A stretch of DNA of 64,000 bases. Source: Gigaspora rosea. Lineage: Eukaryota; Glomeromycota; Glomeromycetes; Diversisporales; Gigasporaceae. Positions 33,941 through 45,876 of this stretch are shown piece by piece (position 1 is the first letter of the stretch; each line of letters opens with the position of its first letter). The stretch spans positions 270,944-334,943 of the forward strand of contig QKWP01000339.1 of NCBI GenBank assembly GCA_003550325.1, read 5' to 3'. Under the pieces are notes generated by a model, which saw nothing but the letters and a program-made list of their open reading frames with translations, was not told where the DNA came from and ran no database searches. A program made the position numbers and the translations under genes.

Positions 33941-34706
33941 TTAATAATTATTCTGGGACCGCTCTTTAATATTTTTAAATTTGTCTGTCAAAGTGGCATA
34001 ATTTAGGGCTATATCATCAATTCGTTCCCTAAGGTCACTCAATTCACTTCCCAATTTCTGTTGCGACTTACGAGCTTTTAGCTGATGTTGCCCATAATAA
34101 TTACTCGCCTCGACCCTTCTTGCTGCTGAAATTGCCTCATTCAGATCCTTAGATGCAGCTATAGCCACAAAAGTGGCATTATTCTTTTTTAGGCCATTCA
34201 AAAACATCTTTACAATAAATCTATCCAACAATCCTTTATCTAAATTAACCTGACTAAGCAACCTTTTAAATTTCGCAGCATATATATCCACTTTTTCATA
34301 CTCTTGTTGTTTCAAAGAATTCAACTCTATTTGCTACTGATATTGCCGTCCAGGGGGTGAAACTGCTCTACAAACAGGTGATAAAAACATTTCTTTCTTT
34401 CTCTCTCATTTTCCTCTTTGGTTTTTCAACTTTCTATATTATCTTTATTTTCTTTATACCAATCGGCGGCCATCCCCTTTAAATATCCAGATGCAATTTT
34501 TAACCAGTGATTTTCCATCCTATTATTAGCTTCGAAGGCACGTTTGAACTCGTCAAACTACTCAAAGGGTCTTCTTCATCCATACCATCGAAGTCTTTAA
34601 CTTTAACGTGGTTGTTCTCTTTTGGAGCAGCCATACTCCCATTCTGACTCTCGAGGGATCTTGTCATCATTTCTATAAATTGTTGGAACTGTTCGGTATT
34701 CATCTT
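33941..34706 (-). pseudogene. Ty3/gypsy gag
   Basis: The ATG at 34703 gives MNTEQFQQFIEMMTRSLESQ, a typical fungal gypsy gag start just inside the LTR. After frameshifts at about 34500 and 34330, the frame 34324-33941 reads a retrotransposon gag segment (KFKRLLSQVNLDKGLLDRF ... VKMFLNGLK) and then a coiled-coil-like stretch. A zinc-knuckle-like Cys region follows near 33910-33940 in another frame. Confidence 0.8.
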
Positions 34707-34766
34707 AGATAATTATTTTATTGAATTTCTTTGTTACGAAATTGGTATCTCACAGTCACCACCAAT

Positions 34767-35675
34767 TGTTACGGGGTAAATTGTACAAACTTTATGGAAT
34801 TGATACAAAAATTGATAAAAGGCAGTTTGCCAGAGGCGTGACTTGGTGATTTAACATGATTTATAATGGAAAAGAGGAATTTGTATATTGAGATAATTCG
34901 AATTTAATATATTTTATTAGATTTGTATAGTTGATAATCCGAAGATTACTCTCAAAGGAGAGCTAAAACCTTTTTCTTTTATACTGCACAAAATTTATGG
35001 GAATCTCAAATCTAACACTATAGAACATTATGGAACTACAAGACTAAAACCGTATGATACCCTATCTACGATGTTATCATAATTGTATAATATACTCAAG
35101 GTTGAAAGGTTTCTAAATCATTATGCCATACGCCAAGCCCAGAGCACACTTGTTCGATTATGTACAATTCATTGCGTGCACTTATTTGTGCAGGTGATAC
35201 AAACCCAAAATGGGAAAATAGCCAATCGGAGACCGTAAAATGTGATAATCCTGGATCAGCCCGACATGTGAGCAAAGCGAAGAAAAACAAAAAAAAACCG
35301 TAAAATGAGAAAATACAAGAAAACGAGTGTATAAACCTGTCTTGGTGCACTAATTAAAAATGACGGGAATGAAATTTTACATATAATAGGCATCACTCTA
35401 ACCCTATAGCTTCTAACGTTAAGACCCTAACCCTACCCTAACCCTAAATTTTTAATTTCACGAACTTAGTTTATTTTTACGTTGAATTTCCTTTTTAGGT
35501 TTGTATCACTCGCACAAATAAGTGCATGATCGTTGAATTGCCGATATGCATTGTCGATCAAAATTGTCTATTATGCATTGTCATTTAATGCATGATTAAT
35601 TATCATATGAAATCTGGCGCAGTATACGGATTAATGATCATCCGTTATTGGAGATGTCACGTTTACCCCGTGACA
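34767..35675 (-). repeat. Ty3/gypsy 5' LTR (minus element)
   Basis: The LTR runs TGTTACGGGGTAAATTG to GTTTACCCCGTGACA on plus. It measures 909 bp because a 352-bp MITE is inserted; without it, it is about 557 bp, close to the other LTR. ATAG follows it at 35676-35679. Confidence 0.9.
35176..35527. mobile_element. MITE inside LTR, 352 bp
   Basis: The inverted ends are GTGCACTTATTTGTGC and, at the right, GCACAAATAAGTGCAT, each next to a (T)GATACAAACC word, giving TIRs of about 30 bp. The partner LTR lacks it, which proves the insertion. Near its right side are CCCTAACCCT telomere-like words (35395-35450). The target duplication is not resolved. Confidence 0.85.
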
Positions 35676-35679
35676 ATAG

Positions 35680-36803
35680 TTATTTTCGTCACTATTGATA
35701 GCACATATGAACTTTAAATATTACATTAACTTTTTAATAATCACGTTGTTTCCGACTGCCCATACGGGTAGTTTCATGACGCTGTCTTTAAAACAATTTA
35801 TATACTTAACTCGTGATTTAAAAATAGATAATAGATATATCAGTATTATCGTATAATGTAATGAAGGGATATAAAACTTAAAAACTTAAACTTTGGTATT
35901 TTTCACTCGAAGAAAACAAAAAAAAATTGCAAAATAGTAATTATTTGCATGCTTTGACTATCTTTTGCTTCTAATTTCGATGCCTGACGAATGAAAGCTT
36001 ACCACTTGCACTAATAGAGGCTGGATTGTTCAATTTCGAATTATTCGAAAATTCCGTATTCGGATTCGAATATTCTGAACTAGTGATTTGAACCGAGAAA
36101 AAACTTCTTAATCGGTTAACCGAACCGAAATATTTGAGGACAACCAATTGCAACAGGTTAAGATTACTTCGCATCTTACCTTTGGAAATTATCGGCCCTT
36201 TATCAAATTTCAGTCCCGACCTTGCTCGTCTTTTATGTTCATTCATTTTCTTTTCGGAACAATTACTCATTCCTAATTATTTACATCCTCAACCGGTTGT
36301 ACAGGTCAACCGATTAAGAATTTACTCAACCGGCTACCTGATATTTATTCAAAATCCATTATCGCGCTTTTCAAATTACTTATAGTTTGTAATTATTATT
36401 TTTAATTTACAGGAAAGTTATACGCTGCTAATTTTGTATATTACTAGAAACAATGATATAAAATCGAAGTATAATGATGAATTTTGGGAATTTTTAATTT
36501 TAGACAGTTGATAAATTTTATTTACAACAAAGAGCAAAATTTTCGAATTTTTTTCATGATATGGTAATTTTTGGTAAAAAATATGAAAACATAGACAATA
36601 TGACACGAGCGTGTTGAATGAGAAATCTCAAATTAAAATTAATTTATGTAGCGAATACAGGCCAAATAATTCGAATCAACCTTTTCAAATCAAATTTGGC
36701 AATTTGTAAAACTATACAAAAGAAAAGTAATTTGACAAATGCACAATATGTATATTAATTTTACATTTGGTAAGTAATTAAATAGTTATTATCCATCATT
36801 ATA
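35680..36803. other. Unassigned spacer, 3' side of ion channel gene
   Basis: No gene is recognised. An inverted pair TTCTTAATCGGTTAACC / GGTCAACCGATTAAGAA (36106-36122 and 36304-36320) may form a hairpin. The last few hundred bases are the likely 3' untranslated region of the gene that ends at 36804. Confidence 0.4.
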
Positions 36804-39800
36804 TCACGAGGCTTGTCCTCCTCTATTAGCAATTAAATTTTGAACCATTTGTTTCAAATCTTTAATATCTTCTTTCAATTTTTTAATGGTCTCTTCATCA
36901 CTTTCAAGTTCATCCATTTGTACTTGTACAGCTTTTAATAGAATTTGAGAAAGAAAAGGTTTTTCAAATCCTTTCCAATCTCCAATTTGTATTTCGCGAA
37001 TTAAGTCACGAAGTTCGCTTACATGAGCTATATAAATTCTATAATCGATAATTATGTTAATATTTTTTTTTTTTTGACATAATATAAAAACGAATGACCT
37101 ACATTATTTCTGGAAACCAAGCCTTATTTCTTCTTTGATGAGGCAGCATATAAAATAATTCAATTTCTGCCAAAATCTAATATCCAATAAATTTATGTTA
37201 ATTCTTTTTTTGAGTACCAAAAAGCAAAGAGGAAATTATTTTTTAAATACCTCAGCTTTTTGAATCAAGTAAAATTCATTATTATTTGTGTCAGAAATCT
37301 CATTAGAAAGCAAACCAATAAACAAATTCATGAAATAAATAGTCGTAAAAAATGAAAATGTAAACATTAAAATGATTAAAGTTAAGTTATCTTGTAAACT
37401 CCAAGAACCTATTGGAGATGTATCACCTATTAAGTGCAAAATTAATCAGATGATTACTAAATTTATTAGATAGCTGATTAATATAATTATAATTATAAAT
37501 GAAAAGGATTACCAGTAAGCAACAGATAAACTGCCAAAAGCGAAGTTCCAAACATGGTAAACATATTAGTACTTGAATCTGGTGGTTCAATGAGAGATGC
37601 TTGAGTTGAAATAACTCCATCTTTATCAACTGGGTTATATGTTGTTGCCAAATTCCATGGATCATTTGGATCATCCGAATAACTTGGCTCATCTAATGAA
37701 TACGTAGCACTAGGTCTCAATAATAAATGTAAAGAATGGGCAAAAGCAAACACGACAAAAGCGATAATCGTCAAGAAAGAATATGCTCGTTTTGCGACTC
37801 CAAATATCATTGCAAAATAAACACCAACAAATCTGAAAGCACGAAAGTAAAAAAGAAATTTCAGTTCAAGCAATAGAGTTGCAATAGTTGTTGCCCAGGT
37901 AGGAGCTGTGCCATTTTGAATCAAGATGAAAGATGTTAACATTGTGAAAATTATTGCTCCTATGTCTTGTTAAAATCAATACAAGAAAACATTTAATAAT
38001 TTGTACGGTATTTAAATATTACTTAATATTATATAAATTAAGATTATTTACCAAAATAGTTCCAAGGACTTCTAATGTAATCATTGGGAGAATGAACAAA
38101 TTGTCTAAACTCATGAATCAAATGGTAAAATCCCAAGCCAATTGACAAATACAACAAAAACACTTTTTCCCCTGTCGTGAAAAAATCATTCAAAGTAACT
38201 ACACTAGTATAACAACAAAGAAATACAGTATATATTGACCAAGAAATTAAATAATATCTTAATCCATAAGTATGCCATTTAAAATTTATTAAAGCTTCAC
38301 CATTCCAATATTTGTATAGTTCTAGATCTATTGAATCTGTGAAATAACTTGGGGAAGGATTCCTCAATTCTTCCCAAGTGCTATAATTTTTAGGATAGTT
38401 GACAAATTTTGGAAAAGGAATGACAAGTTTGATTGTAGCCTCAAAATCCGAATCAGATTCTTCTTTATCGGATGATTGAGTGGTTGTAACACCAAAATCG
38501 GATTCGGTTTTACCAATTAACTTGTTCCAATAATACATAATTTTTGCAAAAAAAGTTTCAATTAAAGTAGTTTTTGTTGATAATTGATTATAAGTTCCAA
38601 AATGAGCTAAATGTTGAGTAGGCAACAAATTAACAATCTCACTATCCAATATCAATTCAGGATCAGCTAATGGCATCACAAATCCAGTTTGAGACAAAAA
38701 TCTAGCTAAATAAATTGGATGCCTTTGTAATAATTGAGGAAAGACTTCAATTATTATAGATAATAATTGAATATCTGATGTAGATCTAAGACCTTCTGCT
38801 GAAAAGGTTAAATCATAACATGTTTGGCAAAATTTTTCAACCCACTCATCTTCTTTTAAAAATAAAAAGGTATCCATTAAAATTGAACCGTAATTGATTA
38901 TCAAATATTTATCAGAAATATAGTCCTCTAATAATTCTTTAAAATATGATTCTTTTTTATCACCAAATGTCAAGTTTTTATTTTTAATTATGATCAGAAA
39001 TTTTGAATCAGGAAATGCGTTGGCATAGGTTTTTAAGTTGGGAGGTAAGTAGAACGGGTTTTCTTTCTCATGGCCTAAATATAAATTGAAACTTTTTTCA
39101 TTTCTAATTCTTGCTCTTCCCCAGTAATAATGTAATCTAATCCCTTTTTGTGGATAAACTGTCCAAATTAAGACTCCAAAGTTAGATAACATTAATAAAT
39201 CATCATTATTAAGACATTCACATCGCATAATTTTTAGTTTTCTCGTGTGTTCTGGAGGTTGAAAATTAGGAGTTACTGTTCTTTTAGATTCCCCTTCTAC
39301 TGGTACCCAATCACCACTAATTCGATCTAATACTTCGGCCTCAATTTCAATCACAGACTCAGGTGTATTAGGGTTTTTATAATATACCTTCCATTTCAAA
39401 AATTTACCCACGAAAGGAGGCTTGTCATCAGTCTCCGGTGAAATCTCTGGATCAGTGAAATATTTTCCTGCAACTTGTTCATCATTAATCACTTTTTTAA
39501 TATATTCAGTGTCAGAAAATACAAATATCCTATTATAATCGCCGAGCTCCTTCCGTAAATATGTTATCCAATCCGTTTGAAATAGTTCAAGTAGTTCATA
39601 AATGTCCAATGTGTTATTTATTACACCGATAATATTATCAGAGTTTTTATTTGATTTTATTATAAAAGGATCTCGAATCTCGTTAGATTCAAGTAGTTTC
39701 TTAGCAGAAACAGGGGTTTTAAGCGTAAATGGATCCACTAATTCAATATACAATTCATCGTTAAATGGATTACGTGATCTAATAAGTAGGCGTTCCCCAA

Positions 39801-40990
39801 CTTCATAAGCAATAAAATACATGCTCTCCACAATTCTACTTTCGTCGTAATCACCTGGTGTAAAATATATATATATATATTGAAATATTTTTAAGCTGAA
39901 AATATTAGATTATAGTAATATAAATAAATATTAATTAAAATAAACTTACGAATGGCCATATTAATTCCATTTTTAAGAGAATAAATGTAAAGTTTTGATT
40001 TTTTTGGTGTATTTTCATGTAAATAAACAGCATAAACAGCTAAAAGTTCACCACCCTGATTTACTTCTACATGTCGAACTTTATAGCACCAATCGATCAT
40101 ACAATTTGTTTCAAATGTTTCAAATGTTAATGTACTAATATCCCATTTAGTTAATTGAAATATTTTGTCATCAAATAATATCAACTTTTCTTCAATGGTA
40201 ATGAAGGCATCACAAAAATATGATAATTCAAATTTTTTCGATTCAATCCATTCATCATGTCTCAGGTGGAATATATATATGTGATTTGTAGGTTCAGTCA
40301 GAGCCACTACTAGATTGCCACTTTTGGTGAAAGCTAGATTATTTGCTACATTATGAGGGTTAGGAAAGAAAAGGTCTTTGCGTTCCCCTTTTGCATCGAA
40401 TATTTCTAATTGCCAATAAAATTTTCAATATATTTTATTAATAAAATAAAAACGGAATAATAAAAGAAAAAGTAAAGATATTAACCAAAGTTATAATAAA
40501 AATAACTTGTCTTAAATATAATGTACTTATCATCCGAAACAGCCCATAATTTAGGCTTTGGTTCATTTATTTTATGCCCCATAATCTCAGTTTCTTTAAT
40601 CAATTTCTTTGTCGTTTCGGTTACTGACCATAAGGATACCTTACTAATTTTACCATCATTTTCATTATATGCACTATCCTTAGGATCCCCTGCATCTTGC
40701 TGCTCAGCACTAGATTTTTCATCGGATTTTTCATCAGATTTTTCAACATATGCACCAAATTTAAACGTAGTAGCTACATATTTCATATTAGGCGAACAAA
40801 CGATTTGGGCAATAGCATCGACATCATCCGGGACAATACCACTTTCAGAACCTCTCCGAGAACTAATATAACCTGGAACCGTAAGTCTTGAAGGGTCTTG
40901 ATAAGATCCTGAATATCCTGTACCTATTGGAATGATTGTTGAATCATCCTCATCATAATCATCATCATAATAATAAATAGGATCTTCCAT
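36804..40990 (-). CDS. Ion transport domain protein (TRP-like channel), 7 exons
   Basis: Exons on minus: 40990-40486, 40405-39950, 39854-38052, 37965-37513, 37426-37251, 37176-37103 and 37038-36804. All introns are GT-AG, 64-95 nt. The exons sum to 3702 nt, giving 1233 residues with every phase consistent. Residues 1-60 are acidic. About 60-850 form a large cytosolic part with blade-like repeats (KLWAVSDDKYIIF, NLVVALTEPTNHIYIFHL) that resemble a beta-propeller. Hydrophobic segments lie at about 854-873, 885-900, 923-937, 948-971 (with spaced Arg) and 980-1003, a pore-loop-like stretch at 1054-1073 (MFGTSLLAVYLLLTG) and S6 at 1086-1111. The C-terminus ends in a short coiled coil (KLKEDIKDLKQMVQNL). 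This is the layout of the TRP-like ion-transport family that is expanded in mycorrhizal fungi. It probably conducts cations across a membrane; the ion and the stimulus are unknown. A TATA-like word (CTATATTTAAGG) lies about 75-90 nt upstream. This is the only host gene in the window that looks intact. Confidence 0.88.
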
Positions 40991-42423
40991 TATTTAACTG
41001 CGAAATTTTTTTTTAAAAGTAAAATTAAAAAGACTGAGAATCGTGTCAGTATTTACCATAAACCTTAAATATAGGAGGCTTAATTATTTGTTTGTAAAGA
41101 GGCTTCTGTATAATTAATAAAGCCACATACAAAGAATTTTCTCAATTCTAGATCTCTAGATCTTGCGCCGTTTACTTCACCGAAATTTCGGTGCATCTAC
41201 AATCAATCTACCGACTAATTTGTTTTTCAACGATAGTCATTTATGGTTGTTTATTGGCATTAAATTCACTGAAAAGTGTACAAAACATTTTTTGGCAAAG
41301 TTTGTTTCACTGACAGTAGTTCACTAAAACTAACTCATAAACACTCTAATTTTACAGATAAATTTATTTGTAACCAAAATTTGGAGAATTACTTTAACCA
41401 TCAGTGGATAATAGGACCGAGGCAGAAACTCAAGGAAGATTTCTGACTAGATGTCAGTCTGTTGATCATTAATCCATATTAAATTAATATTCAGTTTAAA
41501 GTGCTTTGAAAAAAAAATAAGTAAATAAATAAAGTAGAATAAAATAAATAAAATAAAACTAAACGATATAAAATAAAATAAAAATAAATATAAATATAAA
41601 ATAAAAATAAAACTAAACGATAAAAAATAAAATAAAAATAAAAACTAAATGAAAAAATAAACGAAAAAATAAAATAAATAAAGATAAATAATAAATAAAA
41701 AATAAAAACTATACGTAAAAGACATCATTCCCCAAAATTTTTAAAACATAACAATAATACGATAATAAACCTTTTAGAAATGATGCTTCTATCTTCATAA
41801 GAAGGTTAATAAGATGTTGCATAATAAATATCTGTTCATATAAAAGTTATTGAAACAGATGAAAGGGTATCGACAATAGTTTTTAGGTAAAATGTGGAAT
41901 GAAATTATCTCAGTATGATTGAAGTAAAGGCACGCTCGTTCTCAATTTTGTACACGACTTGAAATGTAGTAAAATGCATAATTAATTTTGTGTTGATAAT
42001 GACATAGGTGAAAGAAGTATGTAAGTGCGTCATGTATCGTCGGGAAGAAAAAAGAGTTTTTGTAGACAAAAATTCAATTATATTTGTCGAACTTTGCAAT
42101 GTACACTAGTGCCTGATGATCAAACCGAGTAAATTATTCCACATTTGATAAGATTTAATGTCAATAAAGAACAACTTCTAATAAAGTTCAATATTGAGAA
42201 AGTGTTTCGCTCTATTAATCCTGCGAAAAGTAAAGTCTAATCCCATGATCCCTAGCTAGAGCGTCGTGATAAATTGGAGCTCTAATCCAAAGCACTAATT
42301 ACTGGACTAAAACTTTCCATTCCTCATCAAAGTCTGCCAATATTAAGGTTAGCGTTATCTATCGATTCCGGAGCAGTTTCCACTTATACAATAGTGAACA
42401 TCCGAGTTGAATGTGAAGAGAAC
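40991..42423. other. Intergenic region upstream of ion channel gene
   Basis: No gene is seen. 41510-41720 is low-complexity AAATAAAATAAA sequence. 41889-42149 may be a diverged MITE: AAATGTGGAATGAAATTATC at the left and, reversed at the right, AAATGTGGAATAATTTACTC. The proximal 300 bases should contain the channel gene's promoter. Confidence 0.4.
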
Positions 42424-42981
42424 CCCATAAAAAAAATGGTTCGGGTATGGCATTGGATTCGTAGAGAATGCACGAGATTGTATGGATCATATGGCACGTA
42501 AAGGCACATTTTACGGAATGGCATGGTTAAAAATGGCACTGCGTTACGGAATGGCACGCATCGAATGACACGCATACGCACGTTGTACGTGATGGCACGT
42601 CTTCATTTCACGGAATGACACGTGTTAAAAATGACACCTGTTGGCGAATTTTTTTTAAAAATTGCAAATTTCGCAAGCAAGGTTTTTAAGGAAAAAAATT
42701 CTCTACAAAATTTTACACGTATACAGTCAGTTTATTTCCAGTATATATCTAATTGCTTACTGTCAAGTCCTTTTCTTATAAAATGTCCTTTGGACCCGTT
42801 TGCTTAGTAAATTGCTGCAAAGCACGCCCAATATAAGTATCTTCACATGCAAATTGACACGGACATACGAACAATTTACGAACCACCTGTTCCGTGCCAT
42901 CTCAGACCGCACACGTGTTACACATGCCCGTGCCTTCACATTGTTTTCCTGTACCAATTCGGATCACTTTTTTTTATAGGG
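42424..42981. mobile_element. Putative MITE with GGAATGGCACG repeats
   Basis: The inverted ends CCCATAAAAAAAATGGTTCG and, reversed, CCCTATAAAAAAAAGTGATC agree over about 30 bp. The left half contains several copies of ACGGAATGGCACG-like words (42490-42640). The flanking 9-mers GAAGAGAAC and ATGTAGAAC agree only in part, so the superfamily is open. Confidence 0.5.
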
Positions 42982-44177
42982 ATGTAGAACTTCATTGTCA
43001 GTTTCTCGTTACGTATCTTTGTTGACGTTAAATGACATTATTGTTTTATTTGAGCCACAGTATGAATGGGAAGAAAAACATTTCATTAGTTACGTTATCG
43101 TAAATGAAATATACAAAAATACCTTGCGTTGGCTAATCATCTAAATTAGGTTTATTTGCTATATTAAATAATAACTTTCCACTTGAATTATACCAATCTA
43201 ATCACTAAGTCAAATTGTCATGATCTTAAACATCGAGACCTCAGCTTTTGAAAAAAAAAAATTAAAACCATAATACTTTAATTTACATGCAAGATTCTGT
43301 AACTTACTGGAATTTACATTATTTTAATTACATTGCTAAAACCCTATTCAGATGCATCCTTGCGTCAGATAGCGCCACACATGATTACATCTACCAGCAC
43401 TATGTAGATCACCAAAACTATAATCCTAACCAGGGTTCCATTCAGAGCTCCATTGTACATTGAGCTCCATTGCCAACCCTGCAACCCTGTCCTAACTCAA
43501 CCCTAACTTAGACTGGGACGTCTGAGGCACGACAATTATATTAACTTAAATATCATTAAATATATATTTAGACGTTTTTTGAAATTTAACATTACTGTCT
43601 ATCGCAACTTGAGCTTTAGTATCCATGTTGACTTGGTTAAAATGTCTTTTGCAATAGTAATTCAAAAAAAACCCATGTATGTTTAAATCATTTATAGCGC
43701 TTTAAAATTACTATCGCCCTATCATAAAAAAAAATCTTATTGTGATCCTGGTAGAGATGTAAAAAAGACAGTTTGTCATTTTTTCATCGTTTGTTAACTA
43801 GCTTTTAATATAAATAGATCATATTCATCACCTATTTTAATTACGTAATAAAAAAATCTTTGCCATCCCTAGACCCTGGCTGATTAAAGTTTTCGGCCAA
43901 GCCGATAAGATTTCATCGGCGTGGTCGGCTTAGTTGAAAATTTTTGTCGATCAGGCTTAATATTTTTAATTAGATGGTCAAATAACCGGTCAATAGCAGG
44001 TCAAAGACCGGATAAACTGTCACTTTATAGTTATTTTATGGATATGTGTGTAAGTAATTACATCATATTTAAATCACGCGGCCTGCCTTTGGTCACGTGG
44101 TTAAACATGAATCCGCGTGTAACTAAATTACGCACATATTCATATAATAACCATATTTCACATGTGATACAAGCGGC
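42982..44177. other. Unassigned intergenic region
   Basis: No gene is recognised. A small repeat TTCAGAGCTCCATTGTACATTGAGCTCCATT lies at about 43440-43475, and a GC-richer stretch with GGCCAAGCCGAT / ATCGGCGTGGTC inverted words at 43894-43926. Confidence 0.4.
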
Positions 44178-44484
44178 CTAGTCGTATCAAATATTTACGT
44201 TAGTGCTGAAAATTTTTGCGATTATTACTTATAAAATTAAATTTGATTAGTTAAATTTTTTTTATATTTTTTAATTTTTTAATATTAGTGCTGAAATTTT
44301 TAAAGCAGAATTTCTTAAAACTTAGATTTTCTCTAATAAAAGTTTTAAAAAGCATAAAACTAAATAGTAGTTTAATAGGTCTTATTAAAAAGCTACTTAA
44401 ATATAAAAGTTTTTTGTAGTTAAACTTTTAGATAAAAATTTTTTACAATTTTAAGTTTATAATAAAAAATTTGATGCGACTAGG
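44178..44484. mobile_element. Putative MITE, about 307 bp
   Basis: The ends CTAGTCGTATCAAATATTT and, at the right, AAATTTGATGCGACTAG are inverted. The interior is AT-rich with TTTTAAA-type palindromes. No clear target duplication is seen. Confidence 0.5.
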
Positions 44485-44619
44485 CATTTTTATCATATAC
44501 ATGAAAAATTCAATTATACAATGATCAATTACTAACCAAAAAAAAGAAACATTAAATAATTCTCTTTTAAACTAATAATTAATAAACCTTTTTTTTAACA
44601 TTGCCCTTATACTTTAAAT

Positions 44620-45454
44620 CAGTGATGGTAAATGACCTGAAATGACCCAAATGACCCAAATGACAAATGACTAGTCATTGGGTCATTTCGAGGCTCAAAT
44701 GACTTAGAAGGTCATTTAACATATGTTAGTTAATATTCTAATGCTCTTTAGCCAATCAGAATTTGCAGCCAAACAAAATTAAACCATAATCAATAATTGT
44801 AGTTATAAGTCAATTAAATATTTATGTCTTAAGTCGAAATAATAAATTGCATATTTCGAATTTCGAACACCTTACTTAAGACATACCGGTAAATATTAAT
44901 CGGCTTAGTAAAATTTGGGACTTTAATATATAGTAAAGGTTATCGATAAGGAAAGTAATAAAGTTTGATAATCTTTTATACGAGCAATTCGACCAATAAA
45001 ATTACTTTATATGCCAATGACCTAAATGAACTTAATAACCCAAATGATCTTGTCATGATTTAATAACTTGGAGTCATTAAATTTCGATTAAACGATTGAG
45101 TTATTTACCATTCCTAGGTTGGACCGGGCATATAAACTTTTATTGGGTTTGGGCCCGAGTCTACAAATGCCTAGCCCAACCCAGCTTACTTCGAAACCTA
45201 TACGTATGCATTATCTTTATGCAGTTAAAGTTGATAAAAATATTAGATATGGTATACAAACTCAATATGCACGATGGCCCAATGACTAAATGACCCTCAA
45301 ATGACCTCGGTCATTTCTAAATGACCATGGTCATTTGGTCATGAGTCATTTCTAAATGACCCAAAATTGAGATGACCGTTAACGACCGGTCATTTCAGGG
45401 TCATTTGAGGTCATTTGAAATATTTGCAAATGACCAGGTCATTTACCATCACTG
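44620..45454. mobile_element. hAT-like non-autonomous element
   Basis: The inverted ends CAGTGATGGTAAATGACC and GGTCATTTACCATCACTG are flanked by a perfect 8-bp duplication, CTTTAAAT (44612-44619 and 45455-45462). Many direct and inverted copies of AAATGACC lie at both ends (44640-44720, 45280-45450), like hAT subterminal binding sites. There is no transposase; the small frame at 45096-45293 has no domain. Confidence 0.92.
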
Positions 45455-45462
45455 CTTTAAAT

Positions 45463-45876
45463 ATATAATTGAGAATATATAATTAAACTTCTTTTTTTTA
45501 TCATAATTATTAAAAGTTAAAATATGCAACAATAAAGCAGACAACATTGTGAATAATAATCAAATGTTTTTTTGTAAGTTGTTGTTGAAAATGGTTCTCC
45601 CTCAAAATTATACATTTCAGTTCAAAATTTTAATATTACTATCATATTAAACTTTAAAGTTATAAATTTTTGAATTAAATAAGAAACAAAGTTTGTCTAC
45701 TTTTACAAATCAAAAAAAAAGAAATAAGGAACTTCAAGCCATTTTAGCTTAAAAAAAAGATAAATAAAGAAAGTTTATAAGTGAAAGTATTTCAAACCTC
45801 TGTCAAATTAATTGAATCGTTTAGTCTAAATTCAATAATACAAAATGCTTTGTAGAAAAAGTTCAAATATTATATA
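45463..45876. other. Unassigned AT-rich region
   Basis: No gene or repeat is recognised. Confidence 0.4.

Larger units (their letters stand above)
26049..35675 (-). mobile_element. Ty3/gypsy LTR retrotransposon, minus strand
   Basis: A 9.6-kb element has both LTRs and the gene order gag, protease, RT, RNase H, integrase read from right to left, which is the Ty3/gypsy order. Directly inside the right LTR, the minus strand reads TTGGTGGTGACTGTGAG, a plausible primer-binding site. Stops, frameshifts and nested insertions (29236-30123 and 35176-35527) mean it cannot move by itself. Confidence 0.9.

Noticed and set aside
36134-36385. 83-codon ORF downstream of the ion channel gene
   Set aside because: No domain, and the minus-strand frame over the same bases is equally long; non-coding spacer.
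45096-45293. 65-codon ORF in the hAT-like element as transposase
   Set aside because: Too short and without any hAT motif; the element is non-autonomous.
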